A stretch of DNA of 64,000 nucleotides from Mucilaginibacter sp. CSA2-8R (GTDB lineage Bacteria; Bacteroidota; Bacteroidia; Sphingobacteriales; Sphingobacteriaceae), in assembly GCF_038806765.1 (NCBI RefSeq), contig NZ_CP152389.1, forward strand, positions 930,001 through 994,000, read 5' to 3'. Below, one piece after another: positions 1-8,717 of the stretch (the first letter of the stretch is position 1; every line of letters starts with the position of its first letter). Under the pieces are notes generated by a model that searched no databases, had not been told where the DNA came from, and worked only from the letters and a program-made list of their open reading frames with translations. The translations under genes were made by a program, and so were the position numbers.

Positions 1-163
1 CCTGTTGAAAAAAGGTGAGGAATCACAACCAAAAACGTTAAGAAGGGAAGATATGATCAAATTCACTGGTGGTTACGCCACTGGTGGGTATACCCATACG
101 GTCACCGAAGTAGTGATGACTGACGGTGTGTATTATGATGCGACTGATGCAACCCAAGATTGA
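1..163 (+). CDS. C-terminal part of a double-glycine RiPP precursor peptide (start outside window)
   Basis: The frame opens before the window and ends at the TGA at 161-163. The visible part has a charged leader segment (SQPKTLRREDMIKFTGG) ending in a double glycine, the usual cleavage site of C39-peptidase exporters. The core of about 29 residues is rich in Thr, Tyr and Asp and has no Cys. Thr plus Asp/Glu with no Cys is what omega-ester (graspetide-like) modification would need, and an ATP-grasp gene follows at 6.5 kb. The leader resembles that of the complete precursor at 10856 (TREDLLRIKGG). A strong terminator follows at once. The family name is inferred; the reading frame and GG motif are seen directly. 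Confidence 0.7.
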   Translation, partial: LLKKGEESQPKTLRREDMIKFTGGYATGGYTHTVTEVVMTDGVYYDATDATQD

Positions 164-168
164 TTTTC

Positions 169-210
169 AAATTAAAAGGTTGCCTGAAAAGTAACCTTTT
201 AATTTTTTTT
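169..210 (+). terminator. Rho-independent terminator after the precursor
   Basis: A 13-bp perfect stem (169-181 with 193-205) closes an 11-base loop and runs into eight T residues. It lies 5 bases after the precursor stop codon, so the peptide gene can be transcribed as a short abundant mRNA. Confidence 0.9.
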
Positions 211-318
211 CATATACTATTCTTAATACAACTCTCATCGGCCGGATTCAAATCTCAATTTGCATTGTTCCTGCGAACCGCTTGGAACATTCACGTTGTA
301 TGCTATAAAATACAATAA

Positions 319-1334
319 ATGAGGTCAAAAGTAATCTTAGCTACGAAAAAATTGCTGGGTTGTAATGCTCAAAATGAAATGGAACCTTTGGTAAGAAGCA
401 ATTTCGCCGATGCCGTTAAAAGTGGAAGACTGGTTTACTGTGAAACTTTCGAGCCGAAAAAGTTCATTTATAGTCATTCAAGAAAAATAGCATTCAGGCG
501 AAGTGGAAGCGATATCGTCTGTAATTTAAATGCGGATTACTTTTTAGAGTCGGAGCTTATCAAATTTACCATAGAGCGCTTTGTTTATGACGCCAATTTG
601 TTTCAACTCCCTTGGATGTTAACGCTAGTGAAAATGATTCTGTGATCCCGGGTGAAGCGTGCATTATCAAAGCTGGCTTTATACGCATCAAGGGATTTGA
701 AGAAAGGATAAACATAAATGGATTTGAAGATATTGATTTATTCTATCGCCTTATGCTGGTTGGTATAGCGCCTACAGATTATGGAGCCTAAACACTTAGA
801 GTTTTATTTATCACTCTGACGGGAATAGACATTCGTCTGATAAGATAACGGAATGCGTTAAAAACATATACCTTAACCATATCGATTCCAGAACCTTTAA
901 TATTCTGATTTTATATAAAGACAATTTTTTCGAAAACGGATAAATTATTGATCATACTGTCAAAAACGCACATGATCATAGTTGTGCTTATCTTGAAATG
1001 AATTGTTCCTTTTTCAAAGCTGGATCGCACTCTGAAAAGGAAAATGGCATGATGATTATGAAAGACTGCATTTACTTGTCGACAGCAATTAGGTTCACCA
1101 TTCATTCTCGTTTAAAGCTAAATCTACTGAAAGTTTGAGGAATGGTGGACTTTCTTTAAAATGCGGAGTGGCCTCAAGACTCAAATAGCTTCTTTTAATT
1201 ACGTTTACATCAACAGTCATTTATTCCTTAGAGATAAAAAAGACAAAAAATTATTATCAACCGATATGGATTCGGATACGATTTGTATTAAAAAATTTCA
1301 ATTACAAGCGGTTGATTTCAATATAATCTCCTGA
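319..1334 (+). pseudogene. Decayed GT2-type (galactosyltransferase-like) glycosyltransferase
   Basis: An open frame runs from ATG 319 to 645 and contains CNLNADYFL, like the nucleotide-sugar-binding DxD region of GT2 enzymes. The same protein continues after a shift near 610 in another frame (PLDVNASENDSVIPGEA, then GFEDIDLFYRL). The latter matches the G-x-E-D-x-D-L signature of galactosyltransferase-like GT2 proteins. It stops at 789-791, and coding-like pieces continue to 1334, for example LILYKDNFFENG. At least two shifts and several stops separate the pieces, so no full enzyme can be made. It follows the precursor and precedes the exporter, so the ancestral product may have been glycosylated. 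The family call comes from motifs only. Confidence 0.6.
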
Positions 1335-1335
1335 A

Positions 1336-2189
1336 ATGAAGCTAGAAGAACTTACTCATTTGTCAATTTCTTATTTTTGCCCACAACGATATTGGAGTAA
1401 TTTAATTGAAGAGGGAATTTTGCCTTTTTTTTAGCCAGTCGCTTGGAACGTACAAAGGCTTATTTATTAGCGCTGAGTTTCAACAAAGGCGATAATAAAT
1501 AAGCCTTTGTACTGACCCTTCCAGCAACAGGAAAATGGCTCAGGCATCCGATAATTTTTTTACAAAATATTTTGTTTATAACCAATTTCAGGTACTGATG
1601 AGCTTGCCTTGTCTATTTGTGCAATTGAGCCAGCCAAAATAGTATTTTTGCCGCTAGCAAGCAATTATATATGTTCTGGTCTTTTGAGCAGAGTTTTTAT
1701 TTTGAATATGAACAAATTAAAATCTCAAAGCTACTTGAATTTTCAAGTTCAATTTACTGAATTCATTTTGAAAGATATTGGTGATCATTAGGTTATAGTG
1801 ACGTATTTTTAACATTTGCGGTGCTTTTGTATTTTGCTTCGATAACTATGTTCTGGATAAATCGCGCTGTGTACATGAAAAGCAAGTATCAAGTTTCCTC
1901 CCATTCAGGTTCTGCTTACGAGGAAGTTTTCAAAAAGCAAGCATTAGAGGAAATAGTCGATGATCTATCTAATGGCAAAGGGTCGTTGGAAAAAAATTGG
2001 CAAAAGATAGGTCGTAATCAATTTGAGAGAACTGTTACGGCAAATAAGTTTTCAGGGAGCTTGAACGATGGTCAGAAGTCTAATATGCATTCACTCATCG
2101 TCGAACTAATTCATCGTCAACTAGCTCTCCAGCTTAGCAAAAAAGAGTATCTATGCGGCTATTATAGAGTCATTGAAAAGTTGCAATAA
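1336..2189 (+). pseudogene. Decayed thiopeptide-type bacteriocin biosynthesis (LanB C-terminal / SpaB_C-like) gene
   Basis: A frame from ATG 1336 reads HLSISYFCPQRYWSNLIEEG, like the W-L-S-x-x-x-Y start of SpaB_C-type elimination domains, and stops near 1434. A palindrome follows. Coding-like pieces then resume in changing frames, and the longest (1821-2189, GTG start, 122 residues) ends ELIHRQLALQLSKKEYLCGY. That ending resembles the C-terminus of the intact dehydratase at 23071 (HMHLNRMFIHRQRHHELVTY). The piece before it contains FERYW, where the family has ERYG. I infer a broken stand-alone elimination domain. An alternative is that 1821-2189 is a separate unknown small protein. Confidence 0.4.
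1450..1512. repeat. Perfect 20-bp inverted repeat with 23-base spacer
   Basis: GTACAAAGGCTTATTTATTA at 1450-1469 is matched exactly by its reverse complement at 1493-1512. It interrupts the decayed SpaB_C-like gene. It lacks a T-run, so it is not a simple terminator. It may be a small palindromic (MITE/REP-like) insertion. Confidence 0.85.
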
Positions 2190-2238
2190 GTAATCAATGT
2201 AGCAGTTTGGAATTTTATTATTAACAATATACACGTCA

Positions 2239-4440
2239 ATGGCTTTTGCGTTTTACAGGCAACTCAACTCTATGGATTGTGGTCCGGTTTGTTTAAAGAT
2301 GATAATCAAACACTATGGGAAACACTTTAATACTGATACGCTAAGAAGTCTTGCCGGATTCAATAAAGAGGGCACTTCAGTTCTTGGTCTAAGCGAGGCT
2401 GCAGAACAAATTGGTTTTAAAACACGCGGAGTCATGCTGAATTTTCAGCAGCTAATTGCGATAAATCTCCCGTCAATTCTGCACTGGAATCAAAATCACT
2501 TCGTGGTACTTATCTCAGTTGTAAGGCGCAGAGGCAGTTGGGTAATTAAAATCGCCGATCCAAGCAAGGGGATCATCCAACTAAGTAAAAAGGAGTTTCT
2601 GGATCTGTGGACTTTTGGTGAAAACCAGGAGGAAGATAAAAAATGCGGTGTAGCATTAATAATGACACCTACCGCAGCATTCTATAAAGAACCCGACGAC
2701 AAAGAGCGTAGTCTCAATTGGCGGGTGATTCTAAAATACTTATCGAATAGCAAGTGGGCAATTTGTCAGATAGTAATTGCTCTCGCGGTAACTGCCGGTT
2801 TGCAACTGCTGATACCATTTTTTACTAGAGCCGTTATTGACGTCGGAATAAATGCGAATGATACAAACTTAATTATTGTCGTCCTGCTGGCGCAACTGGC
2901 CCTGATTTCCGGAAAAACAGCACTAGACTTCATCAGAAGTAGAATCCTATTTAAAATCTCAAATATAATTAACATATCTATTCTTTCAGATTTCTGGATC
3001 AAGCTGACGGCACTTCCTGTTTCTTATTTTGATTTGCATCACACGGGGGACACTTTACAGAGAATAAACGATCATAAAAAAATCCAGGATTACTTAACAG
3101 GTTCCTCGTTGGGAACCCTATTTTCGATTATCAGCCTTGTAACTTTATCCTTCGTGTTGTTATCCTTCGACAAAATATTATATATCGTTTTCTTTTGCGG
3201 AAGCGCACTATATGTAATCTGGATAGCATTCTTTCTGGGCATACGCCGTAAACTTAACTACAAATCTTTCCATATTTATTCAAAAGAAAATAATGCTACA
3301 CTGCAATTTGTTCAGGGGATGCAGGAGATTAGACTCAATAATGCTGAACAGTTGAAACGATGGGACTGGGAAAATCTACAAGCAAAAATTTTTAAATTAA
3401 ATCTCAAATCATTAACATACAGTCAAATCCAAGAAACCGGATCACTGTTCATAAATCAAGGTAGAGATCTTTTTATTACCTTTTTGGCAGCAAAACTTGT
3501 AATTCAAGGAAATTTAACTTTAGGTTCCTTGGTAGCTATTCAATATATAGTCGGACAACTAAGCAATCCGGTTGAACACGTTGTTAAATTCATTCAGGCG
3601 ACTCAGGATGCTAAGATCAGTTTGGAACGTATTAATGAGGTGCATCAGCTACAAGATGAGCAAAATCCGGAAATTGACTATATAAGCCAACTTCCAGAAA
3701 ATAAAACGATTGTTTTAGAGAGACTATGCTTTAAGCATCCAGGATCTGGATTGAGATTTGCCCTGGAGGATATATCTGTAGAAATTGAGGCTGGTAAAGT
3801 TACAGCGATCGTCGGCATGAGCGGAAGTGGAAAAACTACACTTATTAAACTTTTAATGAAGTTTTACGATTATTATGAAGGTGATGTAAAGATAGGAAAT
3901 ACTCATTTAAAGGATATAAATCCAACTTTTTGGCGGCAACAATGCGGAGCTGTGCTTCAGGACGGTTATATTTTCAATGACTCTATCGCTAAAAATATTG
4001 CAATTGGCTCCGAAACGATAGATCATGACAAGCTAGTTTCCTGTGCAAAAGCAGCAAATATTTACTCATTCGTTGAAACGTTGCCTAACGGGTTTTACAC
4101 TCTTCTCGGAACAGATGGAGTAGGTATAAGTCAAGGGCAACGGCAACGTTTACTCATCGCAAGAGCGCTGTATAAGGATCCCCTATATTTGTTTTTCGAT
4201 GAAGCAACGAATGCATTGGATGCCAATAATGAAAAACTTATATCTGAGAATTTAAAATCTGTGTTCTCAAACCGAACGGTCATTATTGTTGCGCACCGGC
4301 TTAGCACCATAAAAAATGCAGATAAAATAATATTCTTACATGAAGGTAGAATTGTAGAACAGGGTAATCACATAACTTTAACCGAATCTAGAGGGATGTA
4401 CTATGAACTTGTAAGAAATCAATTTGAATTAGATGGATAA
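2239..4440 (+). CDS. C39-peptidase-containing ABC transporter (bacteriocin/RiPP exporter, set 1)
   Basis: Inner-membrane exporter that cuts leader peptides after double glycine while exporting the core. The N-terminal C39 protease domain (about 1-140) has the catalytic Cys in SMDCGPVC, the His in NQNHFVVL and the Asp in IADPSKG. A hydrophobic ABC membrane domain follows (about 165-450). The nucleotide-binding domain has Walker A GMSGSGKTT (about 525), signature SQGQRQR and Walker B YLFFDEATN. The 733 residues are normal for the family. It overlaps the adaptor gene by 8 bases. It is closely similar in layout to the exporter at 18063. All catalytic residues are present although neighbouring genes are broken, so it may still serve precursors in trans. 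Confidence 0.92.
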   Translation: MAFAFYRQLNSMDCGPVCLKMIIKHYGKHFNTDTLRSLAGFNKEGTSVLGLSEAAEQIGFKTRGVMLNFQQLIAINLPSILHWNQNHFVVLISVVRRRGSWVIKIADPSKGIIQLSKKEFLDLWTFGENQEEDKKCGVALIMTPTAAFYKEPDDKERSLNWRVILKYLSNSKWAICQIVIALAVTAGLQLLIPFFTRAVIDVGINANDTNLIIVVLLAQLALISGKTALDFIRSRILFKISNIINISILSDFWIKLTALPVSYFDLHHTGDTLQRINDHKKIQDYLTGSSLGTLFSIISLVTLSFVLLSFDKILYIVFFCGSALYVIWIAFFLGIRRKLNYKSFHIYSKENNATLQFVQGMQEIRLNNAEQLKRWDWENLQAKIFKLNLKSLTYSQIQETGSLFINQGRDLFITFLAAKLVIQGNLTLGSLVAIQYIVGQLSNPVEHVVKFIQATQDAKISLERINEVHQLQDEQNPEIDYISQLPENKTIVLERLCFKHPGSGLRFALEDISVEIEAGKVTAIVGMSGSGKTTLIKLLMKFYDYYEGDVKIGNTHLKDINPTFWRQQCGAVLQDGYIFNDSIAKNIAIGSETIDHDKLVSCAKAANIYSFVETLPNGFYTLLGTDGVGISQGQRQRLLIARALYKDPLYLFFDEATNALDANNEKLISENLKSVFSNRTVIIVAHRLSTIKNADKIIFLHEGRIVEQGNHITLTESRGMYYELVRNQFELDG

Positions 4441-5422
4441 ACAAGAGAATAAAGTTCTATCTTCAGAAATGCTCGGGATTATAAACAAAGAGAAAGCGAA
4501 ATCAGATAAGTATCGCCGCTCTATCCTGACTCAGGATATTTTATCACAGAAAAGGAATTTTACTAATGACTGGGCGCTGTTAATTGTCGTTGCTATTATC
4601 GGGATACTGTTTCTAGGCGCCTCATTTATTCGCTTTCCTAACTATATCGTATCAAATGCTGTCATAGTTGCAACGAATTTACCATCACCTGTAATAGCAG
4701 GACACCGTGATACTTACCATTTAATGGTTAGAAACTCGGCGTTTGTAACGAAAGGCGAGATCTTAGCAGTGGTACCTGGACAAGGCGATTACACACAAGT
4801 ATTGAAATTAGAAAAATTATTAAGGAGCAGACGGAAACCAAATGAGTTAATGCCTATTCTGGAGGCAACTAAAATGAATTTTAACTGTTTGGGTAAGATT
4901 CAGGCATTGTTTGATAATATGTTCAGCAAGCCGACGGGAATTAGCGGTAGGAACACTCATCAATTGATGGTGGCTGTAAGTTCTTGGATTGACGAATATA
5001 CCCTCCGATCTTCTTCTGATGGGAGATTATACTGGGATGTTGCTACCCTGAAATCTATCTTGAGTTTTCAGGAAAGCACCACCGTCGCTCATATCGTTCC
5101 TCGCTCAGCATATTATCTGAGGCTTGCTTTGGATCAAAATCAACTAGGAAGGGTCCATATCGGACAGGCAGTTCAAGTCAGAGTCAAGACATCATCGGGC
5201 GCTGATAAAAGCATTTCAAACGGCAGTATAAATAATATCTCAGAAGTGATGGATCAAGGGAAATTTGATGTGTTTGTCAGCTTACCTAAAGGTCATAGAA
5301 ATTTCTCGCAAGGTGCTTGGCTAAAAAGCGGATTGAAATGCAGAGCGTATATCATTGTTCAAAATCAGAATCTGCTGCAAGCCCTCTTCAATGCAATTTT
5401 TAACAGGCCAAAGTCTGATTAG
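4433..5422 (+). CDS. HlyD-family membrane-fusion adaptor (set 1)
   Basis: Periplasmic adaptor that would link the C39 ABC exporter to an outer-membrane exit. One transmembrane helix lies near residues 45-67 (LLIVVAIIGILFLGASF) after a cytoplasmic N-terminus. Next come a lipoyl-like half-hairpin (VRNSAFVTKGEILAVVPG), a mid region and a beta-barrel-type C-terminus (GRVHIGQAVQVRV). It overlaps the exporter by 8 bases, which implies translational coupling. At 329 residues it is shorter than classical HlyD and longer than the set-2 adaptor at 20239. Family membership rests on topology, motifs and context. Confidence 0.8.
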   Translation: MDKQENKVLSSEMLGIINKEKAKSDKYRRSILTQDILSQKRNFTNDWALLIVVAIIGILFLGASFIRFPNYIVSNAVIVATNLPSPVIAGHRDTYHLMVRNSAFVTKGEILAVVPGQGDYTQVLKLEKLLRSRRKPNELMPILEATKMNFNCLGKIQALFDNMFSKPTGISGRNTHQLMVAVSSWIDEYTLRSSSDGRLYWDVATLKSILSFQESTTVAHIVPRSAYYLRLALDQNQLGRVHIGQAVQVRVKTSSGADKSISNGSINNISEVMDQGKFDVFVSLPKGHRNFSQGAWLKSGLKCRAYIIVQNQNLLQALFNAIFNRPKSD

Positions 5423-5639
5423 TGATCTTCTATATAGCCATTTTATGACATTATTGACGATCCGAAATATTAATGAGCATAGTAAAAAAGCTTCAAATTC
5501 GGTAATGCCGTTTAAATTAGCTTCATGCTCGACCACCTCAAGTGGTATATTATAAAGCGTAAGATGGAATTAGAGTTATTACTTTAAGATCAAAGTTCCT
5601 CAACAAATTGTGAATTAAGTGCATCAAATTTATTCTATT

Positions 5640-6428
5640 ATATAAATTCCTTACTTAAATTGCACATAAAAATCTTGGCTACGTGATTTATACGATTGAT
5701 ACACTCAATGATTCACAGGTAAGTTTTTTGATTTACATTGATGCTAAAATTTACATTGACTTTTATGAGTTCAATAATCAAATACCACGAGGATCCAACG
5801 TATACCATTTGATCCACAGGGATATGTGAACTGGGGCGGATTCAATTGTTAATGGCCGTCTTAAATCTTTTGCAAGGAGCCCTTTATCTCCAAAAATTTG
5901 ACTACGTCTATTCACTCAAAGGCAAGCAATTTTTAGGCTTCTATATTACTCCTCACGATCCTTAGGGAGAATCGATTTAATCAATGCTGCACAATTAATA
6001 CATTGGGCATACAAGTTAACCAGAACTTCGTTGAAGATCAACGAAAGTGAAATTTCAAGCGAACGCTACCAAAAAATCTCGTACCTTATGGCGGATCAAT
6101 GTGATTCACCATTACAGCTAATTGCGCTCAATTTATTATAGTACACATTACTGAGCATCCAGAAGAGCTAATGTGTTTCAAATATACGTTGATCACAGAT
6201 GAGTTAACTACTAAAACGACTGCAATGAATTTAAAGTTCTGTGATAACGTGGCCGATAATAATTTGAGATACATCGATTAGTCAGACAATACAGGCAGGC
6301 CGAAAACGATGACAATAGGAGATTTACCTAGAATTAGAAGCAGCGAAGCTCATTATATTCGGAAGTTTGATTGCGCTGTAGACAAAAAAAATATAAATAC
6401 GCTTAGCGGAAAGCTAACAGACAAATAA
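5640..6428 (+). pseudogene. Decayed GT14-type (core-2/I-branching-like) glycosyltransferase
   Basis: No full frame exists, but successive frames give one recognisable protein. First comes IAHKNLGYVIYTIDTLND and FLIYIDAK, the A-H-K start and I-H-I-D-like strand. Then, after a stop, come WGGF and LNLLQGALYLQKFDY. The end is a long piece in one frame, CFKYTLITDELTTKTTAMN then NNLRYID(stop)SDNTGRPKT, with DLPRI and SEAHYIRKFD. These match the order of motifs in bacterial beta-1,6-N-acetylglucosaminyltransferase-like (GT14) proteins. At least three stops and several shifts break it. It lies between the adaptor and the ATP-grasp gene of set 1. Confidence 0.6.
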
Positions 6429-6503
6429 TAGTTAACATGTACCTATTAAGGCAGGCCTGTAACCATTTGTTTACTATAGAATTGATGTAATTTATAGGAA
6501 TTT

Positions 6504-7490
6504 ATGATAGTAATTTTAAGTCATCATAACAGTGAATTTACCTCCGAACTGATAATGGATTGGATACATTATTATGGACACGAATGCCAGCGCACAAATG
6601 GTATTGACCTACTCGGAGATTCTAACTTTTGCATAAAATTGACCAACGATAAGAGTGTCAGCCTACAGACAGAATCAGGTTTAGAATCTGCGGATGTTTT
6701 ATGGTACAGGCGCTGGAATAGATCAAGAAGTTTAGAAGCGCACATACCGGTAAATGAAAAAATGCTTCATGAAGACGTAATCTCTCTTGTTAAATCAGAA
6801 TTTGATGGACTTACACGCGCGCTGTTTTTCGCCATGAATAAACAGAAATGGGACGATACGCCAGAATACATTCAAGATTACCCAATCAAAATGAAACAAT
6901 TAGAAGTTGCGCGATCGGTTGGATTACTGATACCTAAAACTATTGTCACTAACAACAAAAGAGATTTGCAGGTATTTATGCAAGAAAATCATATTGAAAA
7001 TTTAATTATCAAACCTATCAAGAATGGCACCGCTATTAGTTCGACCGAAGGCACTTACGTTACTTACACTTCTAAAGTATCAGAAAGCCTATCAGAAGTT
7101 CCCGATACGTTCTTTCCGTCTCTATTCCAAGAAGCAGTAATTAAAGAGTATGAGATCAGAACGTTTTTTTATATGGAGGAATGTCATTCGATGGCAATTT
7201 TTTCAGCAAGGGATGAAAAAACTTCTGTGGACTTTAGAAATTATAATTTCGAAAAACCTAACCGAAACGTCCCCTATAAATTACCTGATGATGTCGAAGC
7301 CAAAATTAGAAATCTTATGAAAAGCTTAAATTTAATAAGTGGTTCTATTGATATATTGGTTAATAAATCTGGTGATCATATATTTTTGGAAGTAAATGCT
7401 GTTGGGCAGTTTTCAATGGTGTCATTTCCTTGCAATTATTATTTGGAAAGAAAATTAGCCCGTAGCCTTATCCTTAAACAAGAAAAATAG
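6504..7490 (+). CDS. gwsG: ATP-grasp peptide maturase, grasp-with-spasm type (set 1)
   Basis: Predicted ATP-dependent ligase that makes ester or amide links between side chains of a precursor peptide, as the related graspetide enzymes do. The 328 residues have an N-terminal pre-ATP-grasp region (MIVILSHHNSEFTSELIMDW). The nucleotide- and metal-binding motifs lie in the C-terminal half: KEYEIRTFFY, SGSIDILV and FLEVNAVGQF. Close similarity to the set-2 enzyme at 11096 is plain along the whole length (for example SMAIFS, VDFRNYN, PNRN). The set-1 copy has NAVGQF where set 2 has NPVGQF. It is followed after 13 bases by the small protein and then the SPASM protein, the conserved order of this system. 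Confidence 0.85.
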   Translation: MIVILSHHNSEFTSELIMDWIHYYGHECQRTNGIDLLGDSNFCIKLTNDKSVSLQTESGLESADVLWYRRWNRSRSLEAHIPVNEKMLHEDVISLVKSEFDGLTRALFFAMNKQKWDDTPEYIQDYPIKMKQLEVARSVGLLIPKTIVTNNKRDLQVFMQENHIENLIIKPIKNGTAISSTEGTYVTYTSKVSESLSEVPDTFFPSLFQEAVIKEYEIRTFFYMEECHSMAIFSARDEKTSVDFRNYNFEKPNRNVPYKLPDDVEAKIRNLMKSLNLISGSIDILVNKSGDHIFLEVNAVGQFSMVSFPCNYYLERKLARSLILKQEK

Positions 7491-7503
7491 ATTAGTTAAT
7501 TGT

Positions 7504-7713
7504 ATGGAAACAAAATCAAAAATTAAAGAGCCTTTGTTGCTGAAATTTTTAACACCAATTTCCAATGTTGATAGCATTAAAGAACCAACCGGAGAAAACA
7601 CCTTTTACAACGCTGGTGAATTTAATGTAGTTCCTTTCTATAAATCCATCAGCCTGCTGATTGGTCATCAAAATATTCTACGCCAAGAAAAGTCATCAAA
7701 AATTAGCACATGA
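7504..7713 (+). CDS. Small protein between ATP-grasp and SPASM genes (set 1)
   Basis: A 69-residue soluble protein of unknown function. It starts 13 bases after the ATP-grasp stop, and its TGA overlaps the SPASM start (ATGA), so it is translated as part of the trio. A protein of similar size sits at the same place in set 2 (12156). The two share little except a C-terminal hydrophobic patch (VPFYKSISLL here, YWFYKPVSQL there). No Cys, no GG motif and no signal peptide. It could be a peptide-binding partner of the maturases, or a second modified peptide; I cannot tell which. Confidence 0.6.
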   Translation: METKSKIKEPLLLKFLTPISNVDSIKEPTGENTFYNAGEFNVVPFYKSISLLIGHQNILRQEKSSKIST

Positions 7714-8717
7714 GTAAAATGACATTGTTTGCTAACTGTATTCCAGTAAGAGGAGCAACAAGAAGTATTATTTGCGATCTGCAGAGAACTACCTATGAAA
7801 TTATACCAAGTTCGATGTGTGAGTTCCTCACCTATTACAGTGGTAAAACACTGGAGGAGATTAAGAAAGATTTTTCCAAAGAAGATCAAATGATAATAGA
7901 TGACTATGTCAATTATTTAGTTGACAAAGAGTATGTTTTTTTTTCGGACCATCCTGAAAACTTTCCTCCGCTGAACCTGGAGTGGGACTCCCCAAGCATG
8001 ATAACCAATGCTATTATAGACTTCGACTTAGCCTCAAATCATGATTTTAAGAAAATTATTGATCAACTTACAGTTCTACGCTGCCAAGCACTTGAGTTAA
8101 GATTTTTCGATGTGTATCCCATTTCTTTTATTAAACAGTTAATCGAGCAGACCAAGAATTCTTCTTTAAGATATGTAAGCCTTGTCATCAAATATGATGC
8201 AATACTGAACGATATTAATTTAAAAGAATTGTTGTCAGCTAATTCTGTCTTAACGCATATTTTGATTCATAACTGCCCTTACAACGTATTGTCTGAACTG
8301 GAAAATTCAGTTTTTTATACAACAGATGAATTATCTGATGAAACCCACTGTGGAGTCATAAGTGAATTCAACTTTTCAGTAAATATAACATCATTTACCG
8401 AATCATTGCACTTCAACAGCTGCCTGAACAGGAAGGTGTCTGTTGATAAAAGAGGGGAAGTGAAAAATTGCCCTTCCCTCGCGGTATCGTTCGGTAACAT
8501 TAACTCCGTAAATCTGTGTGATATTGTTCAGCAAGCGGAATTTAAGAAAACCTGGACCATAAAAAAGGATCTTATCGAAGTGTGTAAGGACTGTGAATTC
8601 AGATACATATGCACAGACTGCCGGGCTTATGTAGCAGATCCTTTTGCTAAGCCTTTAAAGTGTAGTTATGATCCATATCATCCGGAGGAATCCAATTTCT
8701 ACAATTCGTTGTTATGA
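7710..8717 (+). CDS. gwsS: SPASM-domain peptide maturase, grasp-with-spasm type (set 1)
   Basis: Partner maturase of the ATP-grasp enzyme. The C-terminal SPASM domain is complete: CLNRKVSVDKRGEVKNC gives the first Cys pair with its Gly. CKDCEFRYICTDC plus a final Cys (LKCSYDP) gives the second cluster set. The N-terminal two thirds lack the radical-SAM CX3CX2C motif, as does the set-2 copy, so any radical-SAM fold here is degenerate. The start MSKMTLFANC matches the set-2 start MSKMVLCANC. It is coupled to the small protein upstream (ATGA), and its own stop overlaps the start of the broken GT32 gene in the same way. Name from family recognition. Confidence 0.85.
   Translation: MSKMTLFANCIPVRGATRSIICDLQRTTYEIIPSSMCEFLTYYSGKTLEEIKKDFSKEDQMIIDDYVNYLVDKEYVFFSDHPENFPPLNLEWDSPSMITNAIIDFDLASNHDFKKIIDQLTVLRCQALELRFFDVYPISFIKQLIEQTKNSSLRYVSLVIKYDAILNDINLKELLSANSVLTHILIHNCPYNVLSELENSVFYTTDELSDETHCGVISEFNFSVNITSFTESLHFNSCLNRKVSVDKRGEVKNCPSLAVSFGNINSVNLCDIVQQAEFKKTWTIKKDLIEVCKDCEFRYICTDCRAYVADPFAKPLKCSYDPYHPEESNFYNSLL

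Noticed and set aside
5355-5555. 66-residue plus-strand frame overlapping the adaptor end
   Set aside because: It overlaps the adaptor in another frame and continues into the decayed GT14 area; no motif or start signal.
7710-8717. Classical radical-SAM/SPASM enzyme
   Set aside because: No CX3CX2C motif in the N-terminal part; only SPASM cysteines are present.
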